Positions 54,886-64,000 of a stretch of 64,000 nucleotides of DNA are shown here, piece after piece (within the stretch, counting starts at the first letter, position 1; each line of letters opens with the position of its first letter). The stretch lies in contig DF239274.1 in assembly GCA_000507305.1 (NCBI GenBank), forward strand, positions 189,823 through 253,822, in the 5' to 3' direction. Source of the DNA: Breviolum minutum Mf 1.05b.01 (taxonomy: Eukaryota; Sar; Dinophyceae; Suessiales; Symbiodiniaceae). Under the pieces are notes generated by a model. That model was given only the letters and a program-made list of their open reading frames with translations. It did not search any database and was not told where the DNA came from. The position numbers and the translations under genes are program-made.

Positions 54886-57800
54886 CATTATCATCATCAC
54901 CCTTGAAAAAGTACATGATAGTAAGTAACTGAATAAACAAAAAAATTCTGCAAAAATGCCTGAAGATATCATCAGTGAAGAACTTCTTCGCTGTCGCAAT
55001 CTTCCACTGCGGAAAGTCCAAAGTCTTCATCTTGTTGGTGGCATGAATATGCTGACTAGCAAGGAAAGCAGCTAGCTCAACATCAACATGGTAGCCAACG
55101 CAAAGCCCACACTTGGCAGAGAGCTTGTGGAACAATGATGTGATGTTAGCTGCTTCTGCCTTGTCTTGAAATTCTTTCTCAATGCCTTGTACAGCTTCCC
55201 AAAGCTCAGCAATGTTCTGGAACGAAGAGGCGTCCAAGTCTGCGTCTGCCAGCTTTTCTACCTGCTCAGTTAGCTTGGACAATTCGGTCAGCGACTTGTC
55301 AGAAGCAACTCTGGAAGATGCCAGTGATTCGGCTTCCGTCAGAAGAATCCCCCCCTGTGGCAAACTCTTCATGGCAATGTACAATCTCTCTTCAGACTTG
55401 GCAGCACGAACTTGTTCAACTGCTTGCATTACCTGGTTTGGTAAGATGGTTTTGTCACCATGTGCAAGAATCATGGCGAGTGTTTTGATTTGCACGTCCA
55501 TTCCAGCTGAAATAGTCAGGTCGTGGTTCTGCAGAACAGCATCCAAGAAAGATTTGATGTGTTGAACTGCAGGGTTTGCAATTTTCAGCTGAATTTGAGG
55601 TAATGTTCGCAGTAGCTTCTGAACCACCTGCTCAATGATCAAGCCATAGCTGCATTGAAAGAACTCTTGGTCGCATGGAGTAGTCATCTCAGCATTCATC
55701 AAATCAGCAGCTGCCAGTGGAACATCTTTGAATCGAGTATATTTCACAAGCTCAAAGACATGAGCCTTCAGAAGCTTCATGGACGCTACCCTGCTGCATT
55801 TGTAACCAGCAGCTGCAACCTGTGTCATGGCTGTCTTCAGATCTTGAGATCTGGGAGCAGCACTACTGAGCTCAGCAAAGAGTTTGTTGAACATAATGGC
55901 CGTGTGAAGAAATTCCCTGACCTTGTCACTGCACTCATCATCCTGCTTGTTCTTCCTCCTTTTGAACGATGAGATCTTCTGGTTGCACTTGGACACAACT
56001 TCTTGACACCTTCCAAACAAACACATCACATAATTTGATACAAATACAAAATATGGAAAACAAGATGAGTCAGGAATTATAATTATTCACTAAGACTATG
56101 ATAATGAAAAGTTTGGAAGTTCTAATATCTCACTTGCATCTTGTTATTTGCGCAAACCCTTTGACCAACAACCACGCAGCCTTGTCTGACAACTCCTGGC
56201 AAAAGCCACCAAATCTGCTTCGTTTGTAGCAGGCATTGGGTTCACATCAGGACTCACAACCTGGTGTAGCGAACTGCGAATCTCATCTGCAAAGCGCTCA
56301 TCATTCTCTACCAGTGTGGCTTGCGTGACACGGCCCTTCTTCGAAACACTGGCTGGAGGTGGCATTCCATCACTAGAAGCATTCAGACCATGATCATCCT
56401 CCAAGTCTTGCACTGAAATCTGTGGTTGATGTTGATCTCCTTCAATAGCTTCTGGTGGTGTCTTCCTTTTCCTTGTCGCTACATTTTTTGCAGCGGCTTT
56501 TGTTCTGGCTTTAGCTTTGGGAAGAGACTCAGTCTTGTTCATGTTCATAGAACCACCAAATGCCTTTAAAAGCCCAGACCGCATGCACGACTCATCATCA
56601 TCTTCATCCTCCGCTTTTCTCCCACCACTATCTTGCCCAGAAGAACCCTGAGCCACACCTGGAACCGCAGCAGGCTGAGATTGCGTGGTATCCGCAAGTA
56701 GCTTGCCTGACTTTGTCAACATGATAGATGGTTTTGCGGAAGCATTGCCAGGATTTGGTGTTGCTGGAGATTCATCTTCACACAGAACAAAGTCCTGGTT
56801 GGTGTCACTGGACAGCGCAAGAAGACTCTTCACAGCCTTCGCAAACATGTCGTCTGCCTGTCCTTCTTTGATCTCGCCGTCAGTCAACTGCTGAGTCATC
56901 TTCACTGAATGTTTTTGTTTCTTGGTGATCTTGTATAGTCCCTCGTCTTCTTCTCTCACCACCATGACTCCCTCTAGGACACGGCCACGAAACTTCTTTT
57001 GCACCTGAAAATCAAACATGTGCTGGCTTCCAAACAAGACAGAAATGTATTAAAAAGCCTTCAAGACTCGCATGCAACGAAAACAGCTTACAAACAACAA
57101 AACTTAATAGCTGAAGACTTCAATCTGCCAGCTGACAATTCTGTCTTTGGAAGGTGGCCCCCACTTCTTTGTAAACACATCCAAGCGCATGAAGTATTCC
57201 ACTTCACCCTCCATTTCATCTTCCTGCAAGCAGTTTTAAGCTACAACAATAACAATAACAATATCAGGAGTATCCGTCAATGAGTCATCATGAGTCATGA
57301 GTCATGAGTCATGAGTCAAAGAATTGTAGTCAAAGTAACGGGTAATGTGAAATGTGTTAAGTCAAAGAGTAATTAGTAATTAGTAACCAGTAATGAGGTC
57401 AGAGTCATAGTCATAGTCCTGTGTTTGCTCCAGGTTCACCAAACGCTGCGGAACCAAGTCTTGATTGCCCCTCAGCTTCAAACTTGGATCATCTACCTTC
57501 ATCTTGATCCACTTCTGCCGGGTGGTGAGAAACTCGTGGTGCAGAGTTGGATTCCTATGGATAGCTGTGGTATACTCTTGAATCGTATCGTAGGTCAAAG
57601 AGAAGCCTCCATTCACATAGACGTACTTACAGATCCTGCCACAGGGAAATGAACCGGAGAAAGTGCAGACACAAACAATTTTATCAAAAAAAGTTAGCGC
57701 ATCCAAGGACAAAGAATGACGAAACATATGCAAGTCAAAAGATTCCTGTGTGTATGTGTGCGTGTGTGAACCCATTCCTGCAATACACTCCAGAAGGAGC

Positions 57801-58049
57801 TGTGCGTGTGCCGTTGCCCCATGGAATCAAAAGGCCCCAAGCACTTCCCACTTCCACAAAGTCACACACAGAGAGCGAGCTATTGTCACACAGGCGACAA
57901 TATTTGATCTTGTATGTACTCGGCAAATCATACGTCTTCAGCTGCTCAGCAGTTGGATGCTCTGTCCTGGAATCTTTCAGCCCAGAAACAGTGGAGTGTG
58001 CATCCTCATCTGCAGTTGCAACAGCTGCACGATGTCTGCGATTCGTCAT
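53222..58049 (-). CDS. gene B: ~1,192-aa unknown nuclear-type protein, 7 exons
   Basis: Model (minus): 58,049-57,778; 57,635-57,419; 57,223-57,119; 57,004-56,181; 56,009-54,960; 54,519-54,113; 53,925-53,222 (TAG). All phases agree and the total is 3,579 nt. Introns 1-2 are GA-AG; the introns starting at 56,180 and 54,959 are GC-AG; those starting at 57,118 and 54,112 are GT-AG and less certain. The N-terminus has KYCRLC…VCDF…GVYCRICKY, a C-x2-C/C-x2-C zinc-type module around a WG motif. The middle has a basic, NLS-like part (KAKARTKAAAKNVATRKRK). The C-terminal 700 residues are helical. I know no function; the architecture suggests a chromatin-associated or scaffold protein. Confidence 0.65.
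54113..54519 (-). CDS. gene B exon 6
   Basis: TTTGCTGCAG|GCATCA; joined to exon 5 it reads TDDIF(R)HHETIKKCC. It contains ANNHHESVKELSLQAAQENM and FVSKQTELKKKVVELLNQSL; helical. The upstream intron holds the long CAAA array. Confidence 0.7.
54553..54757. repeat. (CAAA)n microsatellite in a GC-AG intron
   Basis: About 110 bp of CAAA, then ACAAG/CAAAA/CAACA variants. It lies wholly in gene B intron 5 (54,520-54,959), whose donor is TATCTTCAG|GCATTT. Long frames through it (FVCLFVCL…) are artefacts. Confidence 0.95.
54846..54884. repeat. (ATC)n microsatellite in gene B intron 5
   Basis: Ten or more ATC triplets close to the donor side of the intron. Confidence 0.9.
54960..56009 (-). CDS. gene B exon 5: long helical segment
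   Basis: TTTGGAAG|GTGTCAAG to GATATCTTCAG|GCATTT, 1,050 nt. It has many Leu/Ala-rich helices, for example LTELSKLTEQVEKLADADLD and VQGIEKEFQDKAEAANITSL, and basic SSFKRRKNKQ near its start. Coiled-coil or helical-repeat scaffold is an inference from composition. Confidence 0.75.
56181..57004 (-). CDS. gene B exon 4: disordered basic/acidic region
   Basis: TTTTCAG|GTGCAA to CAGACAAG|GCTGCG. It begins VQKKFRGRVLEGVMVVREED, a compact-looking segment, then acidic KAEDEDDDESC, Pro/Gln-rich stretches and a Lys/Arg-rich NLS-like region. It ends VAFARSCQT(R). Confidence 0.75.
57119..57223 (-). CDS. gene B exon 3: 105-nt exon
   Basis: CTTGCAG|GAAGAT to CAGATTGAA|GTCTTC. The frame is EDEMEGEVEYFMRLDVFTKK then WGPPSKDRIVSWQIE. 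The acceptor pairs in phase 0 with the GA donor of exon 2. The donor is less certain than the acceptor. Confidence 0.65.
57283..57318. repeat. ATGAGTC heptamer repeat in gene B intron 2
   Basis: Five copies of (TC)ATGAGTC. The same heptamer recurs at 60,340-60,362, 61,665-61,690 and 58,190. Confidence 0.85.
57419..57635 (-). CDS. gene B exon 2
   Basis: TGTGGCAG|GATCTG to CAAACACAG|GACTAT. It completes C-x2-C (YC(R)ICKYVYVNGGF) and continues EYTTAIHRNPTLHHEFLTTR and QKWIKMKVDD. The GA donor joins in phase 0 to exon 3. Confidence 0.75.
57778..58049 (-). CDS. gene B exon 1: start and first zinc-type half
   Basis: ATG at 58,049 (GTAGCCATGACG) gives MTNRRHRAAVATADEDAHST. KYCRLCDNSSLSVCDF and LLIPWGNGTRTAPSGVYC follow. 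The frame is open upstream through a pyrimidine-rich stretch to TGGCAG|TGCGTAGCC, a candidate spliced-leader acceptor. The exon ends TATTGCAG|GAATGG (GA donor). Confidence 0.7.
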
Positions 58050-58056
58050 GGCTACG

Positions 58057-58063
58057 CACTGCC
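58057..58063 (-). promoter_or_regulatory. candidate spliced-leader acceptor of gene B
   Basis: GGCGTGGCAG ends 9 nt before the ATG, after a CTCTTCTTTTTGTGTTGC tract about 45 nt upstream. Not proven. Confidence 0.3.
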
Positions 58064-58529
58064 ACGCCAAATGCCAAACCACCACGCCAAAGCAATTCAC
58101 GCAACACAAAAAGAAGAGAAATGCATTTGTTATCATTCAAAAAAATGGTTTAGTTTGTTTATCATCATTCAAAAATACATAATGAATAATGACTCATGAC
58201 TCTTTTCATGTTTGAATCTATCAAACTCAAAACTATTCTCATTAATTCTCATTGATTGATCAATGATTCTAATTCTGATGCAGTGATGGTGTGGCCCGTC
58301 ATACATGCTTCACTCCTAGCAAAGACATAGAGCCAAAAAAACACGATACAATACACAAAGTGTATCCAATTTGTGTGAGATGAGTTGAAAACTCATAAAG
58401 TGAGTGACCATGTCTTCTCATAGGCTTCCTATAACATGTGAGTCACATCAGTCAAGTGTGCATTGGGTGCAACATATTTAATCACATCCCCTGCAAACAA
58501 CAAAGTGGTTGCCTCAGAAAACGGTGTGT
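58064..58529. other. intergenic region between genes A and B
   Basis: About 470 bp, with no exon on either strand that I would support. Confidence 0.5.
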
Positions 58530-58821
58530 TTATTGTTCACGGCGCATGCGCTTAGTGTGTCTCTCCGTGGTCTCTGTACACATTGATCTGTCTTCGTCGC
58601 TGGAATTGCAGTCGTCGCAATCTCCGCAATCGTCGCAATCTCCGCAATCGTCGCAATCGGCGCAATCATCACAATTGTCACAATGGTTGGGGTCATAGTC
58701 ACTTCTTGCAGAAGAAATGGAAGATATGGTATCCAGTGACTCATCAGTGCCAGACCACGTGTCCATGTCGCTCTCAAAATCATCACTGATACTGATACAC
58801 TCCACATCGGGCACATCTACC

Positions 58822-58852
<31 letters not shown>

Positions 58853-59122
58853 GATTGCCTGACATGGCGCATTCTGGTTCCTGTGGTGAATGGTTCCCAC
58901 TTGCTTCTGATGGCTCATACTCATCGCTCTCATCTTCGTTGTCTTCACTGTGTGGTTGTCCTTGTAGTTCCTGCTGGGGCTGAGCAATTGCACCAGCAGA
59001 AGCATTCACCATAATCTGCTGAAAGTGATCGAAATTCTGCATTACCTCTTCCAGAAAAGACAATGCTCTCACACTGTCCATGTCAGGATCTGGATCTCGC
59101 ATGGCTGGAGGCGGAGACATGA
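58530..59122 (-). CDS. gene A last exon: acidic, Asp/Cys tandem repeat
   Basis: Starts at ATTGTTGCAG|TCATGTCT, so an ATG lies two bases into the exon and it could also be a separate trans-spliced gene of 196 aa. It contains MDSVRALSFLEEVMQNFDHF, a DDDDDDDDDEVDVPD run and a tandem CDDCGDCDDC repeat (58,605-58,690), and ends KRMRREQ. A 9-bp unit (TCGTCGCAA/TCTCCGCAA on plus) encodes the Asp/Cys repeat. Confidence 0.7.
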
Positions 59123-62100
59123 CTGCAACAATAAGAATTACTTTTGTTTACATGCCAGTGTGCCGATTCACCTCATAGCCACAGTGTGGTTTCGTGTCTG
59201 AGTAGTCTTTAATTGGCCACATAGTATTGATAATGTGAATGAACCTGTGGGAAAAAAAAAGGTTTACTCTACAAAAGGTTCGCCAAAAAAAAACTTACAC
59301 TCAAATATTGAAACCTATACTTGGAGTATTAGTATTAACCAACAAATGCATAAGATCTTATTTTCGCAAAATAAGATCTTATGCACATCTCGAAACATAA
59401 ACAAAGGATATGCAGAAACAAATGCATAAGATCTTATTTTGCCAAAAAAAGATCTTATGCAAATCTCGAAACATAAACAAAAGATATGCAGGAACAAATG
59501 CATAAGATCTTATTTTGCCAAAATAAGATCTTACGCATATCTCGAAACATAAACAAAAGATATGCAGGAACAAATGCATAAGATCTTATTTTGCCAAAAT
59601 AAGATCTTATGCATATGTGTCGACATATGTTTGCATATGGTTTTACATATGCTNTCATTTCACTCATCTCATCTCATTGATTTTTTTGAAGAAAAAAAAT
59701 AATGATGATGATGATGATGATGATGATGATAAAACAGGGAAGTCACCAAACACACAGAGTCAGAGGCATAAGTATCAGTATCAGCATCAGTATAAGTTCA
59801 AGGGGCACTAGATGGTAAGATCTAAACATTTCACAACTTTGCAAACTTTCTGGCCACACTGTAACCTGCAAACCTGTTGACACTATGACAACGAAAATTA
59901 TTCGTTCAGGGAGATGCTCAAAGTAGATTTGTTATTTGCTTGCGCTGAAATCACTGTATGCTGCGTCACATCCACATGCATGTGTTTTTCATCTCTTCGC
60001 TGAAATGCACAAACTGATGCTGTTTCTCTCATCATTCATTCATCATGTGTTTTTTCCAACAGAGAGCAATCATTCCTGTAACATAACATAATGCTGAAAA
60101 AGAAATGCAGGATCATAAATTTCATAATGTCAATGTTAATACTCACATACACAACTATTGGAATTGAAATGTCAATTGAGAGACTGATTGGTGCATTTTT
60201 CCCTTGGCATCCAAGCGAAACGCCTGCATGCATCATGGTCCTGCATGCATCCTGGACTTCACATCCCGTTCAAGATCTCTCCGGTTTGAACTTCGAAATA
60301 GCCTCCAGCCACCTTGGCAGAGAACTCACTTTACATGAACCATGAATCATGAATCATGAATCATTGTCGGAATCAAATCACAAACTCACTTTACATTTGT
60401 TCAGCGCAAATTTGACATGTTAGTAGTTAGTCTTCAACCGTTAGTGTCAGTTTTGTTTTGTTGCATCTTTAACTGGCGATGACTTCAACTGAACTGTAGG
60501 TTGTAAATTTTTCTAGACATCAATCTTGCATCCAACCAAAAGGAAAACAGACACTATCACAGTCCTAGGAACATTTTTGCATGTGCTGGCCCCTCTACTT
60601 TCTTGGTAGTGCGCGTCTTTCCCATCCAAAGCCAATGAAGAAGAGCTTCTTCTGGGTTCTCTGCAGGCAACTGACTGATACGTTTGATCATTGAGCACTT
60701 AGAATGTAGGTAGCAGGTAGCACTCAACGCATGCTTCTGGGGCTTTGTGATATGTAGTTGCGTAATTCTTCCTTGGATTTTTGTTTGATGTCTGAGATTC
60801 TGGCAAAGCATTGAAACCAAAAAACACTCAAACCGCTCAAGCGCATCATCCGCAAATGCACTTACAATCATACATGAGTCATGCAGCAATGCAGCGTGCA
60901 GTTAACATATGCTGGCTTTAATGTTTTTCTGCAAATTAACTCCATCAGTATTCCAGGTGTCAGTGATGCTCCAAACACTTTTCTGTGGTGAAAACATGTG
61001 GTCCCTAATAGGCGGTGATTTGTTGCAAACCCCTATTAACTAGGCGGAACTTTGCACCAAAAAAATGACCAATTGAGGGAGACTATTTATTCCTCTTTGA
61101 CATTACAAACAGCACATTTCAATGATGGGTAGTCCGTGCAGATGCAATGATGCTTACACCGACTCTGTTTTCACATCCAATGGTCTACACAACATGATGA
61201 AGTTGCCTATGGATGAAGTAAAACAATTTCCAACCTATTATGAAGCATTGCTACTCTTGAATGTGAATGATTTTTCTTTAACCAATTTCATGATTCATCT
61301 CTTTAGTCAAGTTCCTTTGCAAATGACCATTCTTCAAAATGTATCACATGTTTTTACATATGCATCAAACTTTGTTATGTTGATGATGTAAAGTTCAAAA
61401 TTAAAAAACAAAGCAACCATTGAAAATCGTTGCCACTAATCAGAAAGTCTCCAATGCATTGCATTGTCTCAGAGCACAGCACATAGCCTTCAGCATCAAC
61501 ATTGAGGTTTGTTCTTGGCTGCGGTAGCAATTGTTCAGGATCAATGGTGTCCGCAGGCAGGCTTGGGACTGGATTTTCGACAGCATTGGCATACTGCCAG
61601 TTGATCTCAATCTCTGAAGGAGCAGGAATGCCATCACCACCTGAACATGTCACAACCAGTCAGTGGTCAGTCATGATGACTCATGACACAACAATGTCAC
61701 ACCAAACGCTGAGAAAACAAACAGTATATACAGTATAGTCTAGTCAGTATAGAGCCAGTTTGGTGCAATCCTTGTTTGTGCTGAGAGTCAGTTTCAGCTG
61801 AGTTGTGGATGCTAACAACAAAGTCCAGTTGGTTTGTGGTGGAACACTTTTGAATATGAAAATGGTTTATTCTTTTGAATCATTTTCTTACATCATATAA
61901 TTATATCTACAAATACGTATATATATATATATATATGTATGTTGTGAACTGGCTTAGGCATGGTTTTGATGGGTTTGCTGCCAATGAACAGCTGCCAAAA
62001 TGAACATCCCTATTATTGCCTGAAGCCTATAGCTTGCAACGGCCTGCAATGTCATATGGCTTGTTGTTAAGAAAAACATATCAACGTGTGACTCTGACTA

Positions 62101-63960
62101 GTGAATGAACTGGAAACCCATGTGGGTTAAATGTGTCACAATGTTTCTATTAAATCATATTTGTACTGACAGACTGCTGAAACGCTGACGCTGTATACTC
62201 TGTATACTGTATACTGTAACCGATTCAGAGGTCATAAGAAAAAACAATGTCATGGTGGTGATGTGTACGTCACGTCCAAGTGTTCAAAACGAACGTATTA
62301 AACCGATAAAAACAAATTCAAATAGCGAAAAATTTCAATGATGATGAATGACATCATGACATCATGTGGTGTGTTGTTTGTGTGACTTTATGGCTTTCCT
62401 GCCTGCAAGCAACTCGTCCACTTCGCCATGAAGTTGTTCTGGTTGTAGTGAAACCTTTTCTGTCTTCTCCTGCTGCTTCCTCGCGGTTGTCTTCCTTTTC
62501 AACCTTGGTTCGTCTGAAGCTGTATTTTTTCGCTCTGCTTTGTCGCCAGTGCCCTTTGCATTGTCTTTCAACAAAGCCATACATCTTCTCATCATGGTAT
62601 CTGTGGGGTCTTCTTCATCTTCCTCATCATCAACAGCTTGGTCCGCATCAATGGTAAAGAAATCATCCGCATTGTCCACAACAACACTCATCAATGACAC
62701 AACTCTGTAGTTTTTCAAAAGCCTGAGTTCAAAGGGCCAAAAGCCATTGAACCTATGATCAAAGGCCATTTGATGCATTGTATGCAAAGCGGGCTCTGTC
62801 AAAGACTGCTGGTTGTTGTCGCTCGAATTCACGCGAAAATCCAGACTGGCTGTAAACGCTTTAGGGCATTTGACACCTGCGCAATTCTCGGAGCCAACAA
62901 CTCCATGAGGAGATACCTTACATCTCCAAAGACAAAGGTCCAACGGGCTCAAAGACACCTGACTGATCATGTACACCTGGAAGTCATCTTCAGGCATGCA
63001 AAGTGCTTGTCTCTCTACCTGTTCCGACTTTGCCAACACCAGAAGAGAATATGGGACATGAGGACCACGGTTGTTTCTGTGGAACCGAGCGACATTTTTC
63101 AACGTTTGCAAACAACGAAGCAGGTTCTCCTGTTCGCTTGTACCAATGCTGTAGAAACATCCGCCACATTTCATGCAAAACGTCTCCAGAACAATGTGAT
63201 TCTCTGGCAAACGGTCCTGTGTCTCTTCAATCTTCCCGTACTTGTCCTTAGAGCACAAATTGTCACAGACAGAAACCAAAAAAGTTGTTTACATAAGTTA
63301 AGGTTTAAAGACAGACTATAATCATATAATATATTATATAATTATATATTATTAACTAAAAGTATTCGAAACAGATGCTAGTCATTTGATAATAGGAGAA
63401 AAATGCGAAGCTTCCGAAGACACGGTTTGTAGCCGAGGGATCAAAGATATTCAACGGTCACTAGTCACTAGAATTTCGCTCATACGCACGGTCAGTAATG
63501 AGTTTGAATATGAAAGAAAAAATGAAAGTACAACTAGCAGACATCCATACGTACGTACATACATACATACATACATACATACTTACATACATACATGCAT
63601 GCATGCATACATACATACATACATACAGTATACAACATACCTACCTACATACATACATACATACATCCATGCATACATCCATGCATACAGACTGACAGAC
63701 AGACAGGCAGACAGATATATACAGTATCAGTATCAGTACAGACAACGTAACATAGCCTGAAACTAAAACTGAAAAAACGTTACAATCAATTCCTGCCTTT
63801 ACAACACGCAAATGACAAAATGAGTGTTAATTGAAAAACAAGTATTAATATAATTATAATATTTAAATCGTACCTGTTTGAAAGGGCAGGTAGCTGTAAG
63901 CAATCTCCAGAGCCTCTGACTCATTAAGCCATTACTACAGTAACATACCGGTGCAATGAG
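58530..63960 (-). CDS. gene A (5'-partial): unknown protein, at least 6 exons
   Basis: Exons (minus): up to 63,960-63,874; 63,246-62,403; 61,640-~61,375; ~60,889-60,565; 60,312-60,241; 59,122-58,530 (TAA). Introns after 63,874 (GT), 62,403 (GC), 60,565 (GA) and 60,241 (GA) join in phase; the junction between 61,375 and 60,889 is unresolved. The protein has scattered Cys/His pairs (CYCSNG, CMKCGGCFY, CYLHSKC), an acidic linker and an Asp/Cys-rich C-terminus. The segment CYLHSKC…NPEEALLHWLWMGK looks like a conserved module. Whether 59,122-58,530 belongs here or is a separate gene with its own ATG at 59,120 is open. Function unknown. Confidence 0.5.
59345..59615. repeat. 76-bp tandem repeat carrying a 37-bp hairpin, 3.5 copies
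   Basis: GCATAAGATCTTATTTT starts at 59,348, 59,424, 59,500 and 59,576, an exact 76-bp period. Each unit contains the palindrome GCATAAGATCTTATTTTGCC with its inverse AAAATAAGATCTTATGC, then a spacer CTCGAAACATAAACAAAAG. The period is not a multiple of three, so the long minus frames through it are not coding. It lies in a gene A intron or upstream region. Confidence 0.95.
60241..60312 (-). CDS. gene A 72-nt exon
   Basis: CTGCCAAG|GTGGCT to GCATGCAG|GACCAT. In phase 1 it reads GWRLFRSSNRRDLERDVKSR then MHA. Phase 1 to 1 is consistent with both neighbours. A second nearby donor (TCCAG|GATGCA) is possible. Confidence 0.5.
60565..60889 (-). CDS. gene A exon with C/H module
   Basis: The frame contains ALERFECFLVSMLCQNLRHQ, ATCYLHSKCSMIKRISQLPA and ENPEEALLHWLWMGKTRTTK, ending TTCCTAG|GACTGT (GA donor). 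The start is not fixed; GTAAG|TGCATT at about 60,852 or an ATG at about 60,862 are options. H-x2-K-C plus a W-L-x2-G helix suggests a small conserved domain. Confidence 0.6.
61375..61640 (-). CDS. gene A exon
   Basis: ATGTTCAG|GTGGTG joins in phase 1 to the exon at 62,403: LLAG|GDGIPAPSEIEINWQY. It continues AVENPVPSLPADTIDPEQLL and LNVDAEGYVLCSETMQCIGD. The frame runs to a stop at 61,375; a GC donor at GCTGAAG|GCTATG would end it earlier (about 61,490). Confidence 0.6.
61641..62402. other. gene A intron, 762 nt
   Basis: A/T-rich with an AT run at 61,918-61,937 and GTATACT repeats near 62,190. No exon seen inside. Confidence 0.5.
62403..63246 (-). CDS. gene A large exon
   Basis: CTCTAAG|GACAAG to CTTGCAG|GCAGGA (GC donor). 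It contains HIVLETFCMKCGGCFYSIGT (C-x2-C-x2-C), LQTLKNVARFHRNNRGPHVP, MPEDDFQVYMISQVSLSPLD and LTEPALHTMHQMAFDHRFNG, then an acidic run (AVDDEEDEEDP) and a basic, NLS-like tail (PRLKRKTTARKQQEK). 844 nt, phase 0 to 1. Confidence 0.7.
63551..63668. repeat. (CATA)n microsatellite in a gene A intron
   Basis: ACATACATACAT tetranucleotides with CATG variants, inside the proposed intron 63,247-63,873. Confidence 0.9.
63874..63960 (-). CDS. gene A exon at window edge, 5' boundary open
   Basis: The frame VCYCSNGLMSQRLWRLLTAT then CPFKQ ends TTCAAACAG|GTACGA, a good GT donor, and joins in phase 0 to 63,246. An in-frame stop lies just 5' (63,961), so an acceptor, or the ATG at about 63,924, starts it. 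C-x-C and C-P residues suggest part of a metal-binding module. Confidence 0.55.
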
Positions 63961-64000
63961 TCAATGCAAAGCAGCAACTCAATTCAAATTCAATTCAATT

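Noticed and set aside
59345-59615. CRISPR-like spacing of repeats
   Set aside because: Only 3.5 copies with no variable spacers; whole 76-bp units are repeated, in a eukaryotic context.
59315-59667. Overlapping minus ORFs with FCLCFEI…FVYVSR repeats
   Set aside because: They come from the 76-bp tandem repeat, whose period is not a multiple of three; each copy is read in a new frame.
1-64000. LTR retrotransposon or autonomous transposase
   Set aside because: No reverse transcriptase (YxDD), integrase or DDE-type domain was recognised. All elements seen are short and non-coding.
1-64000. Dinoflagellate spliced-leader relic (…GGCTCAAG)
   Set aside because: The only GGCTCAAG found (about 32,027, minus) lies inside a coding exon and lacks the rest of the leader.
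1-64000. tRNA, rRNA or snRNA genes
   Set aside because: No cloverleaf with a TTCGA-type arm or conserved rRNA words was noticed by eye; a covariance-model scan would be needed to exclude them.

Overview
The window looks like nuclear DNA of a dinoflagellate (alveolate, Symbiodinium-like). The inference rests on five observations. Introns have AG|GA, AG|GC and AG|GT donors paired with AG acceptors, mostly followed by G. All convincing genes lie on one strand (minus), as in a unidirectional gene array. Coding sequence is cut into small exons. Introns are full of short terminal-inverted-repeat elements and long microsatellites. There is also a large divergent cytosine-5 DNA methyltransferase gene. 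No rRNA, tRNA, CRISPR array or bacterial-type gene was recognised.

Two compartments are visible. Positions 1 to about 43,600 are repeat-dominated. At least ten families of 90-185 bp inverted-repeat (MITE-like) elements, A-rich runs and microsatellites surround short minus-strand exons of roughly 55-210 nt. Many of these exons have good splice boundaries and G/C-rich third codon positions. I could not assign a function to any of them, and I cannot tell how many genes they form. Some inverted-repeat elements lie directly against exon edges, and one 117-nt intron (39,808-39,924) consists of a single element, so these may be introner-like elements.

Positions 43,600-64,000 contain none of those element families and carry larger exons, all on the minus strand. 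From 5' to 3': gene A (beyond the right edge to 58,530) is an acidic, Cys-bearing protein of unknown function ending in an Asp/Cys tandem repeat. Gene B (58,049-53,222, about 1,192 aa in my model) is a nuclear-looking protein with an N-terminal C-x2-C/C-x2-C module and a long helical region. Gene C (52,201-46,378, about 1,330 aa) is a C5 DNA methyltransferase with a long repetitive N-terminal extension and three copies of an unrecognised ~50-aa domain. Gene D (46,205-45,548) encodes a small Cys-rich protein, followed down to 43,697 by related, partly duplicated Cys-rich ORFs. Splice phases agree across every junction I propose in genes B and C.

The gene order (unknown zinc-type proteins next to a DNA methyltransferase) suggests a chromatin or DNA-modification neighbourhood, but only gene C can be named from sequence. 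One sequence defect matters: the single N at 50,615 is flanked by a 92-93 bp duplication that breaks the reading frame of gene C and looks like an unmerged contig overlap.
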